From Candidatus Competibacter phosphatis (GTDB lineage Bacteria > Pseudomonadota > Gammaproteobacteria > Competibacterales > Competibacteraceae): a DNA stretch of 47,089 bases. The stretch lies in contig NZ_SPMZ01000038.1 in assembly GCF_012939995.1 (NCBI RefSeq), forward strand, positions 1 to 47,089, given 5' to 3'. This document shows, piece by piece, positions 11,912 to 21,951 of this stretch; the first letter of the stretch is position 1, and each line of letters starts with the position of its first letter. The notes beneath the pieces were generated by a model. It had not been told where the DNA came from and ran no database searches. It saw nothing but the letters and a program-made list of their open reading frames with translations. The translations under genes and the position numbers were made by a program.

Positions 11912-12337
11912 ATGGTCGCTACCAATCCGATCGCGCAGGGAGCGCCCGTGTCCTACCAGCCCGCCGAAGGCGAGGCCTATATGGGCGACGCTCAACGGAC
12001 TTACTTTCGCCAAGTTCTCCAAGACTGGAAACAAAGTCTGCTGGATGAGGTGAGCCGCACGGTCAACCACATGCGGGACGAGTCTTCCGCGTTTCCCGAT
12101 CCCAACGACCGCGCCACTCAGGAAGAGGAATTCAGCCTGGAACTGCGCACCCGTGATCGGGAACGCAAACTGCTCAAGAAAATCAACGAAGCGCTGGCTC
12201 AGATCGAAAGCGGCGATTACGGCTATTGCGAGGCTTGCGGCGTGGAGATCGGGCTGCCACGCATGCAGGCTCGTCCGACCGCCACCTTGTGTATCGACTG
12301 CAAGATGCTGGAAGAAATCCGCGAGAAACAGGGTTAA
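11912..12337 (+). CDS. dksA: RNA polymerase-binding transcription factor DksA
   Basis: DksA inserts into the RNA polymerase secondary channel and works with ppGpp in the stringent response. The 141-residue protein has the coiled coil with two tip aspartates in DPNDRA (Asp63 and Asp66, the D-x-x-D-x-A signature) and the four-cysteine zinc finger CEAC...CIDC (Cys106, 109, 127, 130). Length fits canonical DksA rather than the short TraR forms. The start has a strong ribosome site seven bases upstream. gluQ follows directly, the usual dksA-gluQ pairing. Confidence 0.97.
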   Translation: MVATNPIAQGAPVSYQPAEGEAYMGDAQRTYFRQVLQDWKQSLLDEVSRTVNHMRDESSAFPDPNDRATQEEEFSLELRTRDRERKLLKKINEALAQIESGDYGYCEACGVEIGLPRMQARPTATLCIDCKMLEEIREKQG

Positions 12338-12374
12338 CCGCGCGACATCGCTCGGTTGGCCTCGCACTTCACTC

Positions 12375-13379
12375 ATGCGGCGGTTGCTTGACGCAGGCTC
12401 CCAGTCGATAGGGAATGGCCCGGCGCGCGGCCGTTTCGCGCCGTCCCCGACCGGACCGCTCCATTTTGGCTCCCTGGTCGCCGCGCTCGCCAGTTTCCTG
12501 GAGGCGCGACGTTGCGGCGGAGAGTGGTTGTTGCGCATCGAAGACCTGGATACGCCCCGCAGCGTGCCGGGCGCCACCGATGCCATTCTGCACGCCCTGG
12601 ACCGCCATGGTCTGCACTGGGACGGACCGGTGTGGTATCAGAGCCAGCGACGAGAGGGCTACGAGGCGGCACTGGAGCGATTGTCGCGAGCCGGACTGGC
12701 CTATCCCTGCACCTGCACCCGGCGGGAATTGGCCACCCTCTCCATCCACGCTAGCGATGGTGGTCCGATTTACCCCGGCCATTGCCGCGACGGCATCCGC
12801 CAACCGCGCCGCGCCGCCGCCATCCGCTTGCGTGTGACCGACACGCCGCTGGCGTTCCAAGACGCTGTGCAAGGCCCCTACGAGCAAGATCTGGAGCGGG
12901 AGGTGGGCGATTTCGTGATCCGTCGCGCCGATGGTCTGTTCGCCTACCAACTGGCGGTCGTGGTGGACGACGCAGCTCAGGGGATCACCCAGATCGTGCG
13001 CGGCGGCGACTTGCTGGATTCCACCCCGCGACAGATTTACCTGCAAACGCTGCTGGGCCTGCCCACGCCCACCTACGCCCACCTGCCGGTCGCCGTCGAT
13101 CGGCGCGGCCACAAGCTCGGCAAGCAAACCGGAGCGGCACCGCTCGATCTCGACAAACCGGGATTGGCCCTCATGGCCGCGCTGCGTTTTCTCGGCCAAA
13201 ACCCACCTTTCGAACTGGGCGGAGCGCCACCGGCGACAATTCTGGCTTGGGCATGCACCCACTGGCGACTGGAACGGGTGCCGCCGATACCGGCGCGCCG
13301 TTGGGACCCTCGGCGCGCTCGCGAACCCGCGCCGGATGGATTGACTCAGGCAATCGAGCTTCTAGACTTAGAGCGATAA
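12375..13379 (+). CDS. gluQ: Glutamyl-Q tRNA(Asp) synthetase
   Basis: This is a truncated GluRS paralog that attaches glutamate to queuosine in tRNA(Asp). At 334 residues it has the class I catalytic domain but no anticodon-binding domain, as expected. Motifs: [14 protein letters not shown] (HIGH-type region), RIEDLDTPR, a zinc-binding set in [10 protein letters not shown] and IYPGHCRDG, and a KMSKS-like loop in [11 protein letters not shown]. The frame is open further upstream into dksA, so I chose the first ATG after the dksA stop. The dksA-gluQ order is conserved in many gammaproteobacteria and the two may be co-transcribed. Confidence 0.93.
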   Translation: MRRLLDAGSQSIGNGPARGRFAPSPTGPLHFGSLVAALASFLEARRCGGEWLLRIEDLDTPRSVPGATDAILHALDRHGLHWDGPVWYQSQRREGYEAALERLSRAGLAYPCTCTRRELATLSIHASDGGPIYPGHCRDGIRQPRRAAAIRLRVTDTPLAFQDAVQGPYEQDLEREVGDFVIRRADGLFAYQLAVVVDDAAQGITQIVRGGDLLDSTPRQIYLQTLLGLPTPTYAHLPVAVDRRGHKLGKQTGAAPLDLDKPGLALMAALRFLGQNPPFELGGAPPATILAWACTHWRLERVPPIPARRWDPRRAREPAPDGLTQAIELLDLER

Positions 13380-13467
13380 AATCAAACGGCACCAGGCGTG
13401 GCGCTCGCCGACCTCCGCCCCCGCCGCTGATATCACAACCCCATCCCACCAAAGGAGCAACACGATA

Positions 13468-15405
13468 ATGTCTGAAGCCAAGGTCTATCCAGTACCCGCC
13501 GAAGTCGCCGCGCACGCTTGGATCAACAACGATCAATACCTGGAAATGTACAAGCGCTCGGTCGACGATCCGGAAGGGTTCTGGGCGGAACAAGCCCAAC
13601 AGTTTCTTTCCTGGTACAAGCCCTGGGATAAGGTGCTGGACTGGGATTTCACCAAGGGACATATTCGTTGGTTCGAGGGCGGCAAGCTCAACGTCAGCCA
13701 TAACTGCCTGGATCGCCACCTGGCGACCCGCGGCGACCAAATCGCCGTCATCTGGGAGGGCGACAGCCCCAACGAAGACAAGAAGATCACCTACAAGCAA
13801 CTGCACGAAGATGTCTGCAAGTTCGCCAATGCCCTGAAGGGCCTGGGCGTCAAGAAAGGCGATCGGGTCTGCATTTACATGCCGATGATTCCCGAAACCG
13901 CGGTCGCCATGCTGGCTTGCACCCGCATCGGCGCTGTCCATTCCATCGTGTTCGGCGGCTTCTCGCCGGATTCGCTGAAGGACCGCATCATCGACGCCGA
14001 ATGCAATGTGGTCGTCACTTCCGACGAAGGTCTGCGCGGCGGACGCCAAGTGCCGATGAAAGCCAACGCGGACAAAGCGTTGCAGAGCACGCCCAGCGTC
14101 CAGAAGATGGTGGTGGTCAAGCGCACCGGCGGCAATATCTCCTGGGTCGAAGGCCGCGACGTGTGGTATCACGATGTGATGGCCACCGCGTCCGCCGACT
14201 GCCCCCCGGAGCAGATGGACGCCGAAGACCCGCTGTTCATCCTGTACACCTCCGGCTCCACCGGCAAGCCCAAGGGCGTGCTGCACACCACCGGCGGCTA
14301 CCTGCTGCACGCCGCGGCCACCCACAAATATATCTTCGACTATCACGATGGTGACATCTACTGGTGCACCGCCGACGTGGGCTGGGTCACCGGCCATTCC
14401 TACATCGTCTACGGTCCCCTGGCCAACGGCGCCACCACCATCATGTTCGAAGGCATTCCGACCTTCCCGGATGCCGGTCGGTTCTGGCAGGTGGTCGACA
14501 AGCACCAGGTCAACATCTTTTACACCGCGCCGACCGCCATCCGCTCGCTGATGCGCGAGGGCGAAGGCCCGGTCAAGGCGACCTCGCGCAAATCGCTGCG
14601 CCTACTGGGTTCCGTGGGCGAGCCGATCAACCCCGAAGCCTGGGAGTGGTACTATCACAACGTCGGCGACAGCCGCTGCCCGATCGTCGACACCTGGTGG
14701 CAGACCGAAACCGGCGGCATCCTGATCACCCCGCTGCCGGGCGCCACCCCGCTGAAGCCCGGTTCCGCCACTCGGCCGTTCTTCGGCGTAACCCCAGCCC
14801 TGGTGGATGCCGAGGGTCAGTTCCTGGAAGGCGCCACCGACGGCAACCTGGTCATCACTCGGCCATGGCCGGGGATGATGCGCACCGTGTACGGCGATCA
14901 CCCGCGGTTCATCGAAACCTATTTTTCGATGTACAAGGGTCTGTACTTCACCGGCGACGGCGCGCGCCGCGACGAGGACGGCTACTACTGGATCACTGGC
15001 CGGGTGGACGATGTCATCAACGTTTCCGGTCACCGCATGGGCACCGCCGAGGTCGAATCGGCGCTGGTGCTGCATCCGGCGGTCGCCGAAGCGGCGGTGG
15101 TCGGCTTCCCGCACGACATCAAGGGTCAGGGTATCTATGCCTACGTCACCCTCAAGATGGGCGTCGAACCGACCGAGGCGCTGCGCAAGGAACTGATCGC
15201 CCACGTCCGCAAGGAAATCGGTCCGATCGCCTCGCCGGACGCGCTCCAGTGGGCGCCCGGCCTGCCCAAGACCCGCTCCGGCAAGATCATGCGCCGCATT
15301 CTGCGCAAGATCGCCGCCAACGAAGTCGATGCGCTGGGCGATACCTCGACCCTGGCCGATCCGAACGTGGTCACCGATCTGGTCGATAACCGCGCGGTGA
15401 AGTAA
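13468..15405 (+). CDS. acs: Acetyl-CoA synthetase
   Basis: Acs activates acetate to acetyl-CoA through acetyl-AMP. The 645-residue protein is full length. The P-loop is [20 protein letters not shown], the tryptophan-rich acyl pocket is TWWQTETGG, and the C-terminal [11 protein letters not shown] holds Lys606, the lysine expected to be controlled by reversible acetylation. An AGGAG-type ribosome site precedes the ATG. A strong terminator follows. The acetate permease pair yjcH-actP lies about 6 kb downstream, on the same strand but separated by leftward genes. Confidence 0.97.
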   Translation: MSEAKVYPVPAEVAAHAWINNDQYLEMYKRSVDDPEGFWAEQAQQFLSWYKPWDKVLDWDFTKGHIRWFEGGKLNVSHNCLDRHLATRGDQIAVIWEGDSPNEDKKITYKQLHEDVCKFANALKGLGVKKGDRVCIYMPMIPETAVAMLACTRIGAVHSIVFGGFSPDSLKDRIIDAECNVVVTSDEGLRGGRQVPMKANADKALQSTPSVQKMVVVKRTGGNISWVEGRDVWYHDVMATASADCPPEQMDAEDPLFILYTSGSTGKPKGVLHTTGGYLLHAAATHKYIFDYHDGDIYWCTADVGWVTGHSYIVYGPLANGATTIMFEGIPTFPDAGRFWQVVDKHQVNIFYTAPTAIRSLMREGEGPVKATSRKSLRLLGSVGEPINPEAWEWYYHNVGDSRCPIVDTWWQTETGGILITPLPGATPLKPGSATRPFFGVTPALVDAEGQFLEGATDGNLVITRPWPGMMRTVYGDHPRFIETYFSMYKGLYFTGDGARRDEDGYYWITGRVDDVINVSGHRMGTAEVESALVLHPAVAEAAVVGFPHDIKGQGIYAYVTLKMGVEPTEALRKELIAHVRKEIGPIASPDALQWAPGLPKTRSGKIMRRILRKIAANEVDALGDTSTLADPNVVTDLVDNRAVK

Positions 15406-15438
15406 CGACCCGCTGGGATCACGACAACGATCCCGTAG

Positions 15439-16353
15439 TCACTCCGAACCCGGCCGTCTCGCCGAGACGGCCGGGTTTTTCCATGGGGCCGCGACGGCCT
15501 GGCGCACGCCCGTTTCGCTGATCCAGACATCGATCAGCTGCGCCGGGGTGATGTCAAAATACACATTGCGCACGCTGACACCGGGCCAGGCCGGCACTTC
15601 CAGTTCGGCGGACGCCATCTCCTCCAGTTCCGGCGGCGACTCATTTTCGGCGCGCTGTTTGAAACTCTCGCAGCAGACGTGGAAGGGCACGCCGCATTCG
15701 CGTGCCGCCAGCGCCAGCAAAGCAGTCCCCACCTTATTGATTGCCGAACCGTCGGCCAGCAGACTGTCGGCGCCGACCAGCACGCCATCGGCGCGGGCAA
15801 CAAACAAGCCCATCTGGGCGTCGGTGATGTAAGTCGTCGGTACGTTCCAGGCCGAGAGCCGCTCCACCATCCGCCGTCCCTCGGTCAGTGGCCGCGATTC
15901 GGTGACGATCATTCGCAAGTCCTGGTTCCTGAGCAAGCGACAGGTTTCGAGCACCGTCGAGCTGAGACTGTGGGTCATCAAGGTACGACCGGGACCGAAC
16001 CACCGGGCCGCGTGGGCGGCGCAGTCGGTCACGGCTTGGCGCGACAGGGCGATCAGCGCCGCCGCGTGCTCGGCGGCCAGCCGGCGGAGCAGCTCCAGAT
16101 CCCCGTTGGCGGTACCGATCCGCTCTTGCCAACGCCGCAGCAGGTTGCCGATCGGTGCCATGCTTGGTCGGATTACCGCCAGTTCGGCGGCCAAGGTCAG
16201 TAAGCGTTGCCGAAATTCGTCACAATCGGCGGCCGGCAGCGTCTTCGCCGCCTCCGCCAGGATCGCCAGGCAACGGCGAGCCAGTTCGCTGGCGCCGTGG
16301 ATGCGATCATCGCGAATTTCCACGATTTCACGGTTGAATTGCGGGTGGTTCAT
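15439..16353 (-). CDS. eIF2B alpha/beta/delta-like protein (sugar-phosphate isomerase family)
   Basis: This 304-residue protein belongs to the eIF-2B/MtnA/ribose-1,5-bisphosphate isomerase family. The helical N-terminal half is followed by the Rossmann-like half with THSLSSTV, TESRPLTEGRRM, GADSLLADGSAINKVGT and VPFHVCCESFK, the family's signature places. The shorter length and sequence style favour a ribose-bisphosphate isomerase-like role over methylthioribose-1-phosphate isomerase, but the substrate is not certain. Its last codons lie inside the acs terminator hairpin on the opposite strand, so its C-terminal residues (KNPAVSARRPGSE) are partly written by that hairpin. Confidence 0.8.
   Translation of the reverse strand: MNHPQFNREIVEIRDDRIHGASELARRCLAILAEAAKTLPAADCDEFRQRLLTLAAELAVIRPSMAPIGNLLRRWQERIGTANGDLELLRRLAAEHAAALIALSRQAVTDCAAHAARWFGPGRTLMTHSLSSTVLETCRLLRNQDLRMIVTESRPLTEGRRMVERLSAWNVPTTYITDAQMGLFVARADGVLVGADSLLADGSAINKVGTALLALAARECGVPFHVCCESFKQRAENESPPELEEMASAELEVPAWPGVSVRNVYFDITPAQLIDVWISETGVRQAVAAPWKNPAVSARRPGSE
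15449..15480 (+). terminator. Rho-independent terminator of acs
   Basis: A perfect 12-bp stem, CCCGGCCGTCTC against GAGACGGCCGGG, with a 3-nt loop is followed by five T. It lies about 45 bp beyond the acs stop and overlaps the 3' end of the leftward eIF2B-like gene. Confidence 0.93.
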
Positions 16354-16462
16354 CGTTAAGAATTAAATGGATAATAAACGATCGCTGGTCGCTACCAGGA
16401 TATGACAACGCCAGTCCCCGCCGGCGGCCCGCCCACTTCCCGATTTCAGCAGGAGACCGGTT

Positions 16463-16753
16463 ATGAGCGATGTTGATCCCATCATCGGCAATTGGTACCG
16501 CAACGAAGACACCGGCAACGATTTCGAGGTCGTCGCCCTGGACGAAGACGCCCAGACGGTCGAAATTCAATACTTCGACGGCGAGTTGGAAGAGATGGAT
16601 CTGGATGCCTGGTACGAGCTGCCGTTGGAGACCATCGAAGCGCCGGAAGACTGGTCCGGCCCCTACGATGAAATCGAGCCGGACGACCTGGGCTACGACA
16701 AGGACGAAGAGTTCAGCGACGAGAACGACCTGCTCGCCGACCGGGAAGACTGA
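16463..16753 (+). CDS. Small acidic protein of unknown function
   Basis: This 96-residue, very acidic protein has the pattern GNWYRNEDTGNDFEVVALD and a run of Asp/Glu-rich text to its end. An AGGAG sequence precedes the ATG by about eight bases. The first half could form a small beta fold (IGNWY..., FEVVALD, VEIQYFDGE); the tail looks disordered. It resembles small acidic proteins widespread in gammaproteobacteria (possibly DUF6763), but I cannot assign a function. It lies alone between the leftward eIF2B-like gene and convergent tex. Confidence 0.78.
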   Translation: MSDVDPIIGNWYRNEDTGNDFEVVALDEDAQTVEIQYFDGELEEMDLDAWYELPLETIEAPEDWSGPYDEIEPDDLGYDKDEEFSDENDLLADRED

Positions 16754-16760
16754 GCGCCAG

Positions 16761-16784
16761 CCGCACCGCTTCGGCGGTTCGCGG
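16761..16784. terminator. Weak UUCG hairpin between convergent genes
   Basis: ACCGC-TTCG-GCGGT, extended by flanking CCGC/GCGG with a bulge, forms a stable tetraloop hairpin in the 37-bp gap between the acidic protein gene and tex. It lacks a T run, so termination activity is doubtful; it could protect mRNA ends. Confidence 0.35.
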
Positions 16785-16790
16785 CCGGCG

Positions 16791-19124
16791 TCACTTGTCC
16801 CGTCGCGCCCGGGCAAACGCATCGGCCAAGGCCCCCGGACGATTTTCCGGTGGTGGTTCCTGACGGTCGCGACCGCCGGAGCGATCCTTGCGCGGCCGGT
16901 GCCGCTCGCGGACGGCGGGCGGCGCGACGGCGGGCGCTGGGCGCTCCTGCTCGCCGGCCAGCGCTTGACTCAGGCGCAGGGTCAGGGCGATGCGCCGTCG
17001 TTCCAGGTCCACCTCCAGCACCTTGACCTTCACCACCTGACCGACCTTGACCACCTCGCGCGGATCTTTCACAAAGCGATCCGCCAGCGCCGATACGTGC
17101 GCCAATCCGTCCTGATGCACGCCGATATCGATGAACGCGCCGAAGTTGGCGACATTGGTCACCACCCCTTCCAGCACCATCCCCGGCTGTAAATCGGCCA
17201 GTTTCTCCACGCCTTCCTGAAACGCGGCGGTCTTGAATTCGGGCCGGGGATCGCGCCCCGGCTTTTCCAGTTCCGCCAGAATGTCGCGCACGGTCGGCAC
17301 GCCAAATCGTTCGTCGGTGAAGCGGGTCGGTTCCAGTGTCTTGAGAAAGGCGGCATTACCCAGCACCTCGTGCAAGCCACGCCCGCTGCCGGCGAGGATG
17401 CGCTCGACCAGCGGATAGGCTTCCGGGTGGACGGCGGAACGATCCAGTGGATTGTCGCCATTGAGAATGCGCAGGAATCCGGCCGCCTGCTCGAAGGTTT
17501 TCTCGCCCAGGCGGGAAATGTTCAGCAACTGTTCCCGCCGTCGGAACGGACCATTGGCGTCGCGATGCTCGACGATGTTGCGGGCCAGCGTCGCGTTCAA
17601 CCCGGCCACCCGCGCCAACAACGGCGCCGAAGCGGTATTCACGTCCACCCCGACCGCGTTGACGCAATCCTCGACCACCGCATCCAGGGTCCGCGCCAAC
17701 CGGGTTTGTCCGACATCGTGTTGATACTGGCCAACGCCAATGGCTTTCGGTTCGATCTTGACCAGCTCCGCCAACGGGTCTTGCAGGCGGCGGGCGATGG
17801 ACACCGCCCCGCGCAAGGACACATCCACCTCGGGAAACTCCCGTGCCGCCAGCTCCGAAGCGGAATAGACCGAAGCGCCGGCTTCCGACACCACCAGCTT
17901 TTGCAGGCGCAGCTCGGGATGGCGCTGCATCAACTCGGTCGCCAGCCGGTCGGTTTCGCGCGAGGCGGTGCCGTTGCCGATACTGAGCAACTCCACATGA
18001 TGTCGGCGACACAGTTCGGCCAGCGCGTGCAGGCTTTCGTCCCACTGCTTGCGCGGGGCATGGGGATAAATGGTCGCGGTATCCACCAACTTGCCGGTAA
18101 CGTCCACCACCGCCACCTTGACGCCGGTGCGCAGTCCGGGATCCAGCCCCAAGGTCGGTCGGGCCCCGGCCGGCGCGGCCAGCAGCAGATCGCGCAAATT
18201 ACTGGCGAACACCCGGATCGCCTCCTCCTCGGCGGCTTCGCGCATACGCTGCTTCAATTCGGTCTCCAGATGCGACAACAACTTGACCTTCCAGGCCCAA
18301 CGCGCGGTTTCTCGCAACCAGCCATCGGCGGGGCGATCCTCGTCGCGAATGCCGAACCGGACGGCGACCCGCCGCTCGCCGGGATCGGGTCCGGGGGCTT
18401 CGGGATCGCCGATTTCCAGCGTCATCTGCAATACCCCTTCATTGCGGCCCCGGAACAACGCCAGGGCGCGATGGGAAGGAACCTGCCGGAGCGCTTCCCG
18501 GTAGTCGAAGTAGTCGCGAAACTTGGCCCCTTCCTCGGCCTTACCCTCGATCAGTTGCGAGTGCAGCACCGCGTTGTCCCACAGATACTCGCGCAACTCC
18601 GCCAGCAATTCGGCGTTCTCGGCAAACTCTTCCATCAGAATCTGTCGCGCCCCGTCCAGCGCCGCCTTTACATCGGCCACGCCACGCTCGGCATCCACGA
18701 AACCGGCGGCGACTTGTTCGGGCGTCTGCGTGGGATCGGCCAGCAGGCCATGCGCCAACGGGGTCAGTCCGGCCTCGCGGGCAATCTGCGCCTTGGTGCG
18801 GCGCTTGGGTTTATAAGGTAGATAAAGATCTTCCAGCCGAGTCTTGGTATCGGCAGCGAGGAGAGCGGCTTCCAGATCGGCGCTCAACTGCCCCTGTTCG
18901 CGGATGCTGGCGAGGATGACGCCGCGTCGATCCTCCAACTCGCGCAGGTAGCCGAGCCGTTCTTCCAGCAGGCGTAGTTGAGTATCGTCCAGCCCGCCGG
19001 TGGCTTCCTTGCGGTAGCGGGCGACGAAAGGCACGGTGGCGCCGCCATCCAGCAAGTTGACGGCGGCTTCGATCTGGCTTTCCCGAACGGCGAGTTCGCG
19101 GGCGAGAGTGGCGACAAGGGTCAT
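16791..19124 (-). CDS. tex: RNA-binding transcriptional accessory protein Tex
   Basis: Tex is the bacterial relative of Spt6, binding nucleic acids and RNA polymerase complexes. The 777-residue protein shows the N-terminal helical Tex domain ([20 protein letters not shown]), the linker motif [22 protein letters not shown], the YqgF/RuvC-like domain starting [17 protein letters not shown], helix-hairpin-helix repeats ([20 protein letters not shown]), and a C-terminal S1 domain ([20 protein letters not shown]). A basic, Pro-rich tail of about 50 residues follows. Length matches E. coli YhgF. All domains appear intact. Confidence 0.96.
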   Translation of the reverse strand: MTLVATLARELAVRESQIEAAVNLLDGGATVPFVARYRKEATGGLDDTQLRLLEERLGYLRELEDRRGVILASIREQGQLSADLEAALLAADTKTRLEDLYLPYKPKRRTKAQIAREAGLTPLAHGLLADPTQTPEQVAAGFVDAERGVADVKAALDGARQILMEEFAENAELLAELREYLWDNAVLHSQLIEGKAEEGAKFRDYFDYREALRQVPSHRALALFRGRNEGVLQMTLEIGDPEAPGPDPGERRVAVRFGIRDEDRPADGWLRETARWAWKVKLLSHLETELKQRMREAAEEEAIRVFASNLRDLLLAAPAGARPTLGLDPGLRTGVKVAVVDVTGKLVDTATIYPHAPRKQWDESLHALAELCRRHHVELLSIGNGTASRETDRLATELMQRHPELRLQKLVVSEAGASVYSASELAAREFPEVDVSLRGAVSIARRLQDPLAELVKIEPKAIGVGQYQHDVGQTRLARTLDAVVEDCVNAVGVDVNTASAPLLARVAGLNATLARNIVEHRDANGPFRRREQLLNISRLGEKTFEQAAGFLRILNGDNPLDRSAVHPEAYPLVERILAGSGRGLHEVLGNAAFLKTLEPTRFTDERFGVPTVRDILAELEKPGRDPRPEFKTAAFQEGVEKLADLQPGMVLEGVVTNVANFGAFIDIGVHQDGLAHVSALADRFVKDPREVVKVGQVVKVKVLEVDLERRRIALTLRLSQALAGEQERPAPAVAPPAVRERHRPRKDRSGGRDRQEPPPENRPGALADAFARARRDK

Positions 19125-19187
19125 GATGGCGAACGGTGTACTCTGGGTTATCGGAGAGGGACCTGGCGAGACCGAGGCGTTGCGCGC

Positions 19188-21356
19188 TCAGTACTCGACC
19201 TTGACATGGATTTTCTCGGCGGCCTCGCGGGCGTCGCGCAAAGTGTGGATCCCATGGGCCGCCAGCAGCGGGATCATGCGCAGAAAAATTTCGCCCGTCA
19301 CCAGGGCGTCGCCCAGGGCGGTATGACGGGCCACCACGGTGACGCCCAGCCGCCCGGCAACCGCTTCGAGCGCATGCGACTCCTGATTCGGATGCAACAC
19401 CTCGGACAGCAGCAGGGTATCCAGCACCGGCTGGGTAAACCGGAGACCGGTGCGTGCTTCCTTCATTTGCAGGAACCGCAGGTCGAAGGCGGCATTGTGA
19501 CCCACCAGCACCGTATCGGCGCAGTATTCGTAAAACTGGGGCAGGACTTCATCGATCACGGGCTGGCCGCGCAGCATGTCGTGCGAAATGCCGTGAACCG
19601 TCTGCGACATCGAAGCGATCGGCCGCCGCGGATCGACCAATTGTTCGTAGGTTTCATTGCGGAGCAGCCGATTGTTTACGATGCGCACCGCGCCGATGGC
19701 GATGATCTCATCGCCGGCCGCCGGGTCCAGGCCGGTCGTCTCGGTATCGAACACCGTAAAGGCCAGATCCGCCAACCGCAGGCCGTCGAGTTCGGGCGTT
19801 TGGCCGGCTTGATGGAACAGATCGAAATCGTAGAACTCCGGGCGGCTCTCGCCATGGCGGATGGAAATGCCGTGCGAGTGGCGCACTGGCTTGGCCATGG
19901 GCAACAAAAAGCGGAATCGCGACCACTGCGAATTCTGTCCGGCCATATACACGATTTCGGCGCCGTGCCGCTCCAGCACGTCGCGCAGGGTCAACGGGCT
20001 GTCTTCGCCGCCAGCGCTCATCGGAGCCATCTCCCAGTCGTACAAAGCCTGCTGCGGCAGCGCGGGCCCCGGCCAAGCCAGATCGAGCTCGGCGATCCGT
20101 CCATGCCGCGCGAGATGGAAGCACAGCTCGCCCACCCCGCAGCCGTCGCGTAAACGGCCGGCCAAAGAGGCGAGCGCCTGTACCAAGGTATAGCTGTCGA
20201 CCCTGAGCCAGAGGGAGTCGTCGGCGGCTTCCACATGGGTCGGCACGCCCAATCGGTTTTCGATCCGGCGCCGGGCGGTGGCGATCACATCGAGGCCCAG
20301 CATCTCTTCCAGCGGCCAGCGCGTTTTGAGGGAATCGGCATGATCGACGGTGAGTCGATCGAGCCGGGCGCTCAACTTGCGCGTTTCCTCATCGATGATC
20401 TGGATGAAACAGTCGTGCTGGGCGCGCTCGCAGTCCGGATAGTGAATCAGGGTTTCCACCGCCGCGCGGATGCTGGCCAGCGCCGCCCGGCTGCCTTCGG
20501 TGAACGAATGCAGCAACATGTCGCGGGTGGTGTCCAGATCGAAGGCGCGAGTGATGTTTTCCAAGGTCATCACGAACCCACCGATCGCTGCCCCCTGACC
20601 CGCATGAGGTAACCCAGCCGTTAGAACCGGCGCCAGTTGCACGCGAACCAGTTGTCCGGTACGGGTGCCGATCACAAATTGGACGTTCGGATCGGGTTGA
20701 TCCTTCTCCAGCCGCGCCTGGACGCCTTCCAGGGCATGGGTCAGCAGGCTGCGGTCGACGAGGGCGAAAATGGAGCGACCGAGACCGACCAGCGCGCAAG
20801 AACCGCCGTTGCGCGGGTTGGCGGAAGCACCGAAAACTTGGCGTGCCCGCTCGTTATAGAGCAGGATTCGCCCCTCGATGTTGCAGACCAGCACGCCCTG
20901 GGACAGTTCGGACATCAACGCCGCCAGGCGGTTTTTTTCTTCTTCCAACGATGCGGTCGCACGGGCGATCTCGGCTTCAAGACCGCGCGCCAAACCCTCG
21001 CTGTGCTCGGCCAGATCGTTCACCGCCCGCGCCAGTTGCCTGACCTCGGGCGGGCCGGCCGGCTCGATCCGATGCCCGGAGTGAGCCTTGAGCATGATGC
21101 GTATCCCTTCCGCCACTGTCAGCGGACCCTTGACGTAAAGCTGATAGGCGACGCCGAAGGCGATGCCGAGGATCGCCATGCGCAGCACCCCCAGTTCCAA
21201 CAGCAGTTCCGCCCTAGAGGTCAGGATGGCGAGAACCCGCTGCTGGTCCTCGGCTTCCAGAGCGTGGAAGAAGGCATAGCCCGCCATCGCTTCCAAACCC
21301 GCCACCAGTGCCAGAAATGCGATGAGGGCGAGCGCGATCTTGAGGTTTTCGTTCAT
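19188..21356 (-). CDS. Membrane-anchored PAS sensor fused to a DEDDh 3'-5' exonuclease
   Basis: This 722-residue protein has two N-terminal membrane helices (about residues 5-27 and 55-73), a HAMP-like linker, a PAS-like domain (SQGVLVCNIEGRILLYNERA), then a region resembling a degenerate histidine-kinase dimerisation and ATPase part. It ends in a DnaQ-like exonuclease: FTVFDTETTGLDP (motif I), VGHNAAFDLRFLQ (motif II) and HTALGDALVTGEIF (motif III, His-x4-Asp). The nuclease catalytic residues are all present. The kinase-like part lacks an obvious phospho-accepting His box (its helix reads SFTEGSRAALASIRAAVETL). Similar fusions sit near acetate-permease genes in other gammaproteobacteria. It is divergent from yjcH-actP, suggesting shared regulation. 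Confidence 0.88.
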   Translation of the reverse strand: MNENLKIALALIAFLALVAGLEAMAGYAFFHALEAEDQQRVLAILTSRAELLLELGVLRMAILGIAFGVAYQLYVKGPLTVAEGIRIMLKAHSGHRIEPAGPPEVRQLARAVNDLAEHSEGLARGLEAEIARATASLEEEKNRLAALMSELSQGVLVCNIEGRILLYNERARQVFGASANPRNGGSCALVGLGRSIFALVDRSLLTHALEGVQARLEKDQPDPNVQFVIGTRTGQLVRVQLAPVLTAGLPHAGQGAAIGGFVMTLENITRAFDLDTTRDMLLHSFTEGSRAALASIRAAVETLIHYPDCERAQHDCFIQIIDEETRKLSARLDRLTVDHADSLKTRWPLEEMLGLDVIATARRRIENRLGVPTHVEAADDSLWLRVDSYTLVQALASLAGRLRDGCGVGELCFHLARHGRIAELDLAWPGPALPQQALYDWEMAPMSAGGEDSPLTLRDVLERHGAEIVYMAGQNSQWSRFRFLLPMAKPVRHSHGISIRHGESRPEFYDFDLFHQAGQTPELDGLRLADLAFTVFDTETTGLDPAAGDEIIAIGAVRIVNNRLLRNETYEQLVDPRRPIASMSQTVHGISHDMLRGQPVIDEVLPQFYEYCADTVLVGHNAAFDLRFLQMKEARTGLRFTQPVLDTLLLSEVLHPNQESHALEAVAGRLGVTVVARHTALGDALVTGEIFLRMIPLLAAHGIHTLRDAREAAEKIHVKVEY

Positions 21357-21542
21357 ATGGGCGGTTATCGGATGGATCGATTCGACGCAACGCGCGACAC
21401 AGCCGCTGGGCCAACGGCCGGAAGCGCCCGGTCCGAACTGTTTTTATGGTAGCAGCTTGCAGCCCCGGGCATCCGCGAACAGCGCGGCCCACATGGCGCG
21501 AAATGGCGATCAAGCCACTGGTTTTATCGTATTTTTTGGTCA

Positions 21543-21572
21543 TTGTAGACAAGGCCGTTCGGCGCTTATACA
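21543..21572 (+). promoter_or_regulatory. Candidate promoter for yjcH-actP
   Basis: TTGTAG at 21543-21548 and TATACA at 21567-21572 are separated by 18 bp in the 283-bp divergent gap before yjcH. A ribosome site AGAGAGGA (21623-21630) precedes the yjcH ATG. The promoter is a visual match only. Confidence 0.35.
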
Positions 21573-21639
21573 TTTCTTGAGCCCGCTCCGGGGTTTGCGG
21601 CGCGGGTACTTTCATCCACCACAGAGAGGAAATAATAAA

Positions 21640-21951
21640 ATGTCAACCGCCGTTTACGAACGGATACGAAAAAATCCGAAATTCGACGAACTGGTGACCA
21701 AGCGCAGCCGGTTTGCGTGGCTGCTGACGGCCTTGGTGCTCGGCATCTACTTTGTTTTCATCATGGTCGTGGCCTTCAATCCGACGCTGCTGGCCACACC
21801 GATCTGGGAAGGGGGTAAAGCCTCCATCGCCTGGCCCATCGGCGCGAGCATGATCTTGCTGTTCTGGTTGATGACGGGTCTCTACATCCGCCGCGCCAAT
21901 GGCGAATTCGATGACATCAATTCAGAGATCATCAAGGGAGCCATCGAATGA
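21640..21951 (+). CDS. yjcH: DUF485 inner-membrane protein YjcH
   Basis: This 103-residue protein has the DUF485 signature: [17 protein letters not shown] at the N-terminus, two membrane helices (about 25-47 and 60-82) and the ending [18 protein letters not shown]485 proteins accompany ActP-type symporters; their role is not defined. The frame extends upstream, but the ATG at 21640 has a ribosome site at ideal spacing and matches the family start. Its stop overlaps the actP start (ATGA), so the two are translationally coupled. Confidence 0.92.
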   Translation: MSTAVYERIRKNPKFDELVTKRSRFAWLLTALVLGIYFVFIMVVAFNPTLLATPIWEGGKASIAWPIGASMILLFWLMTGLYIRRANGEFDDINSEIIKGAIE

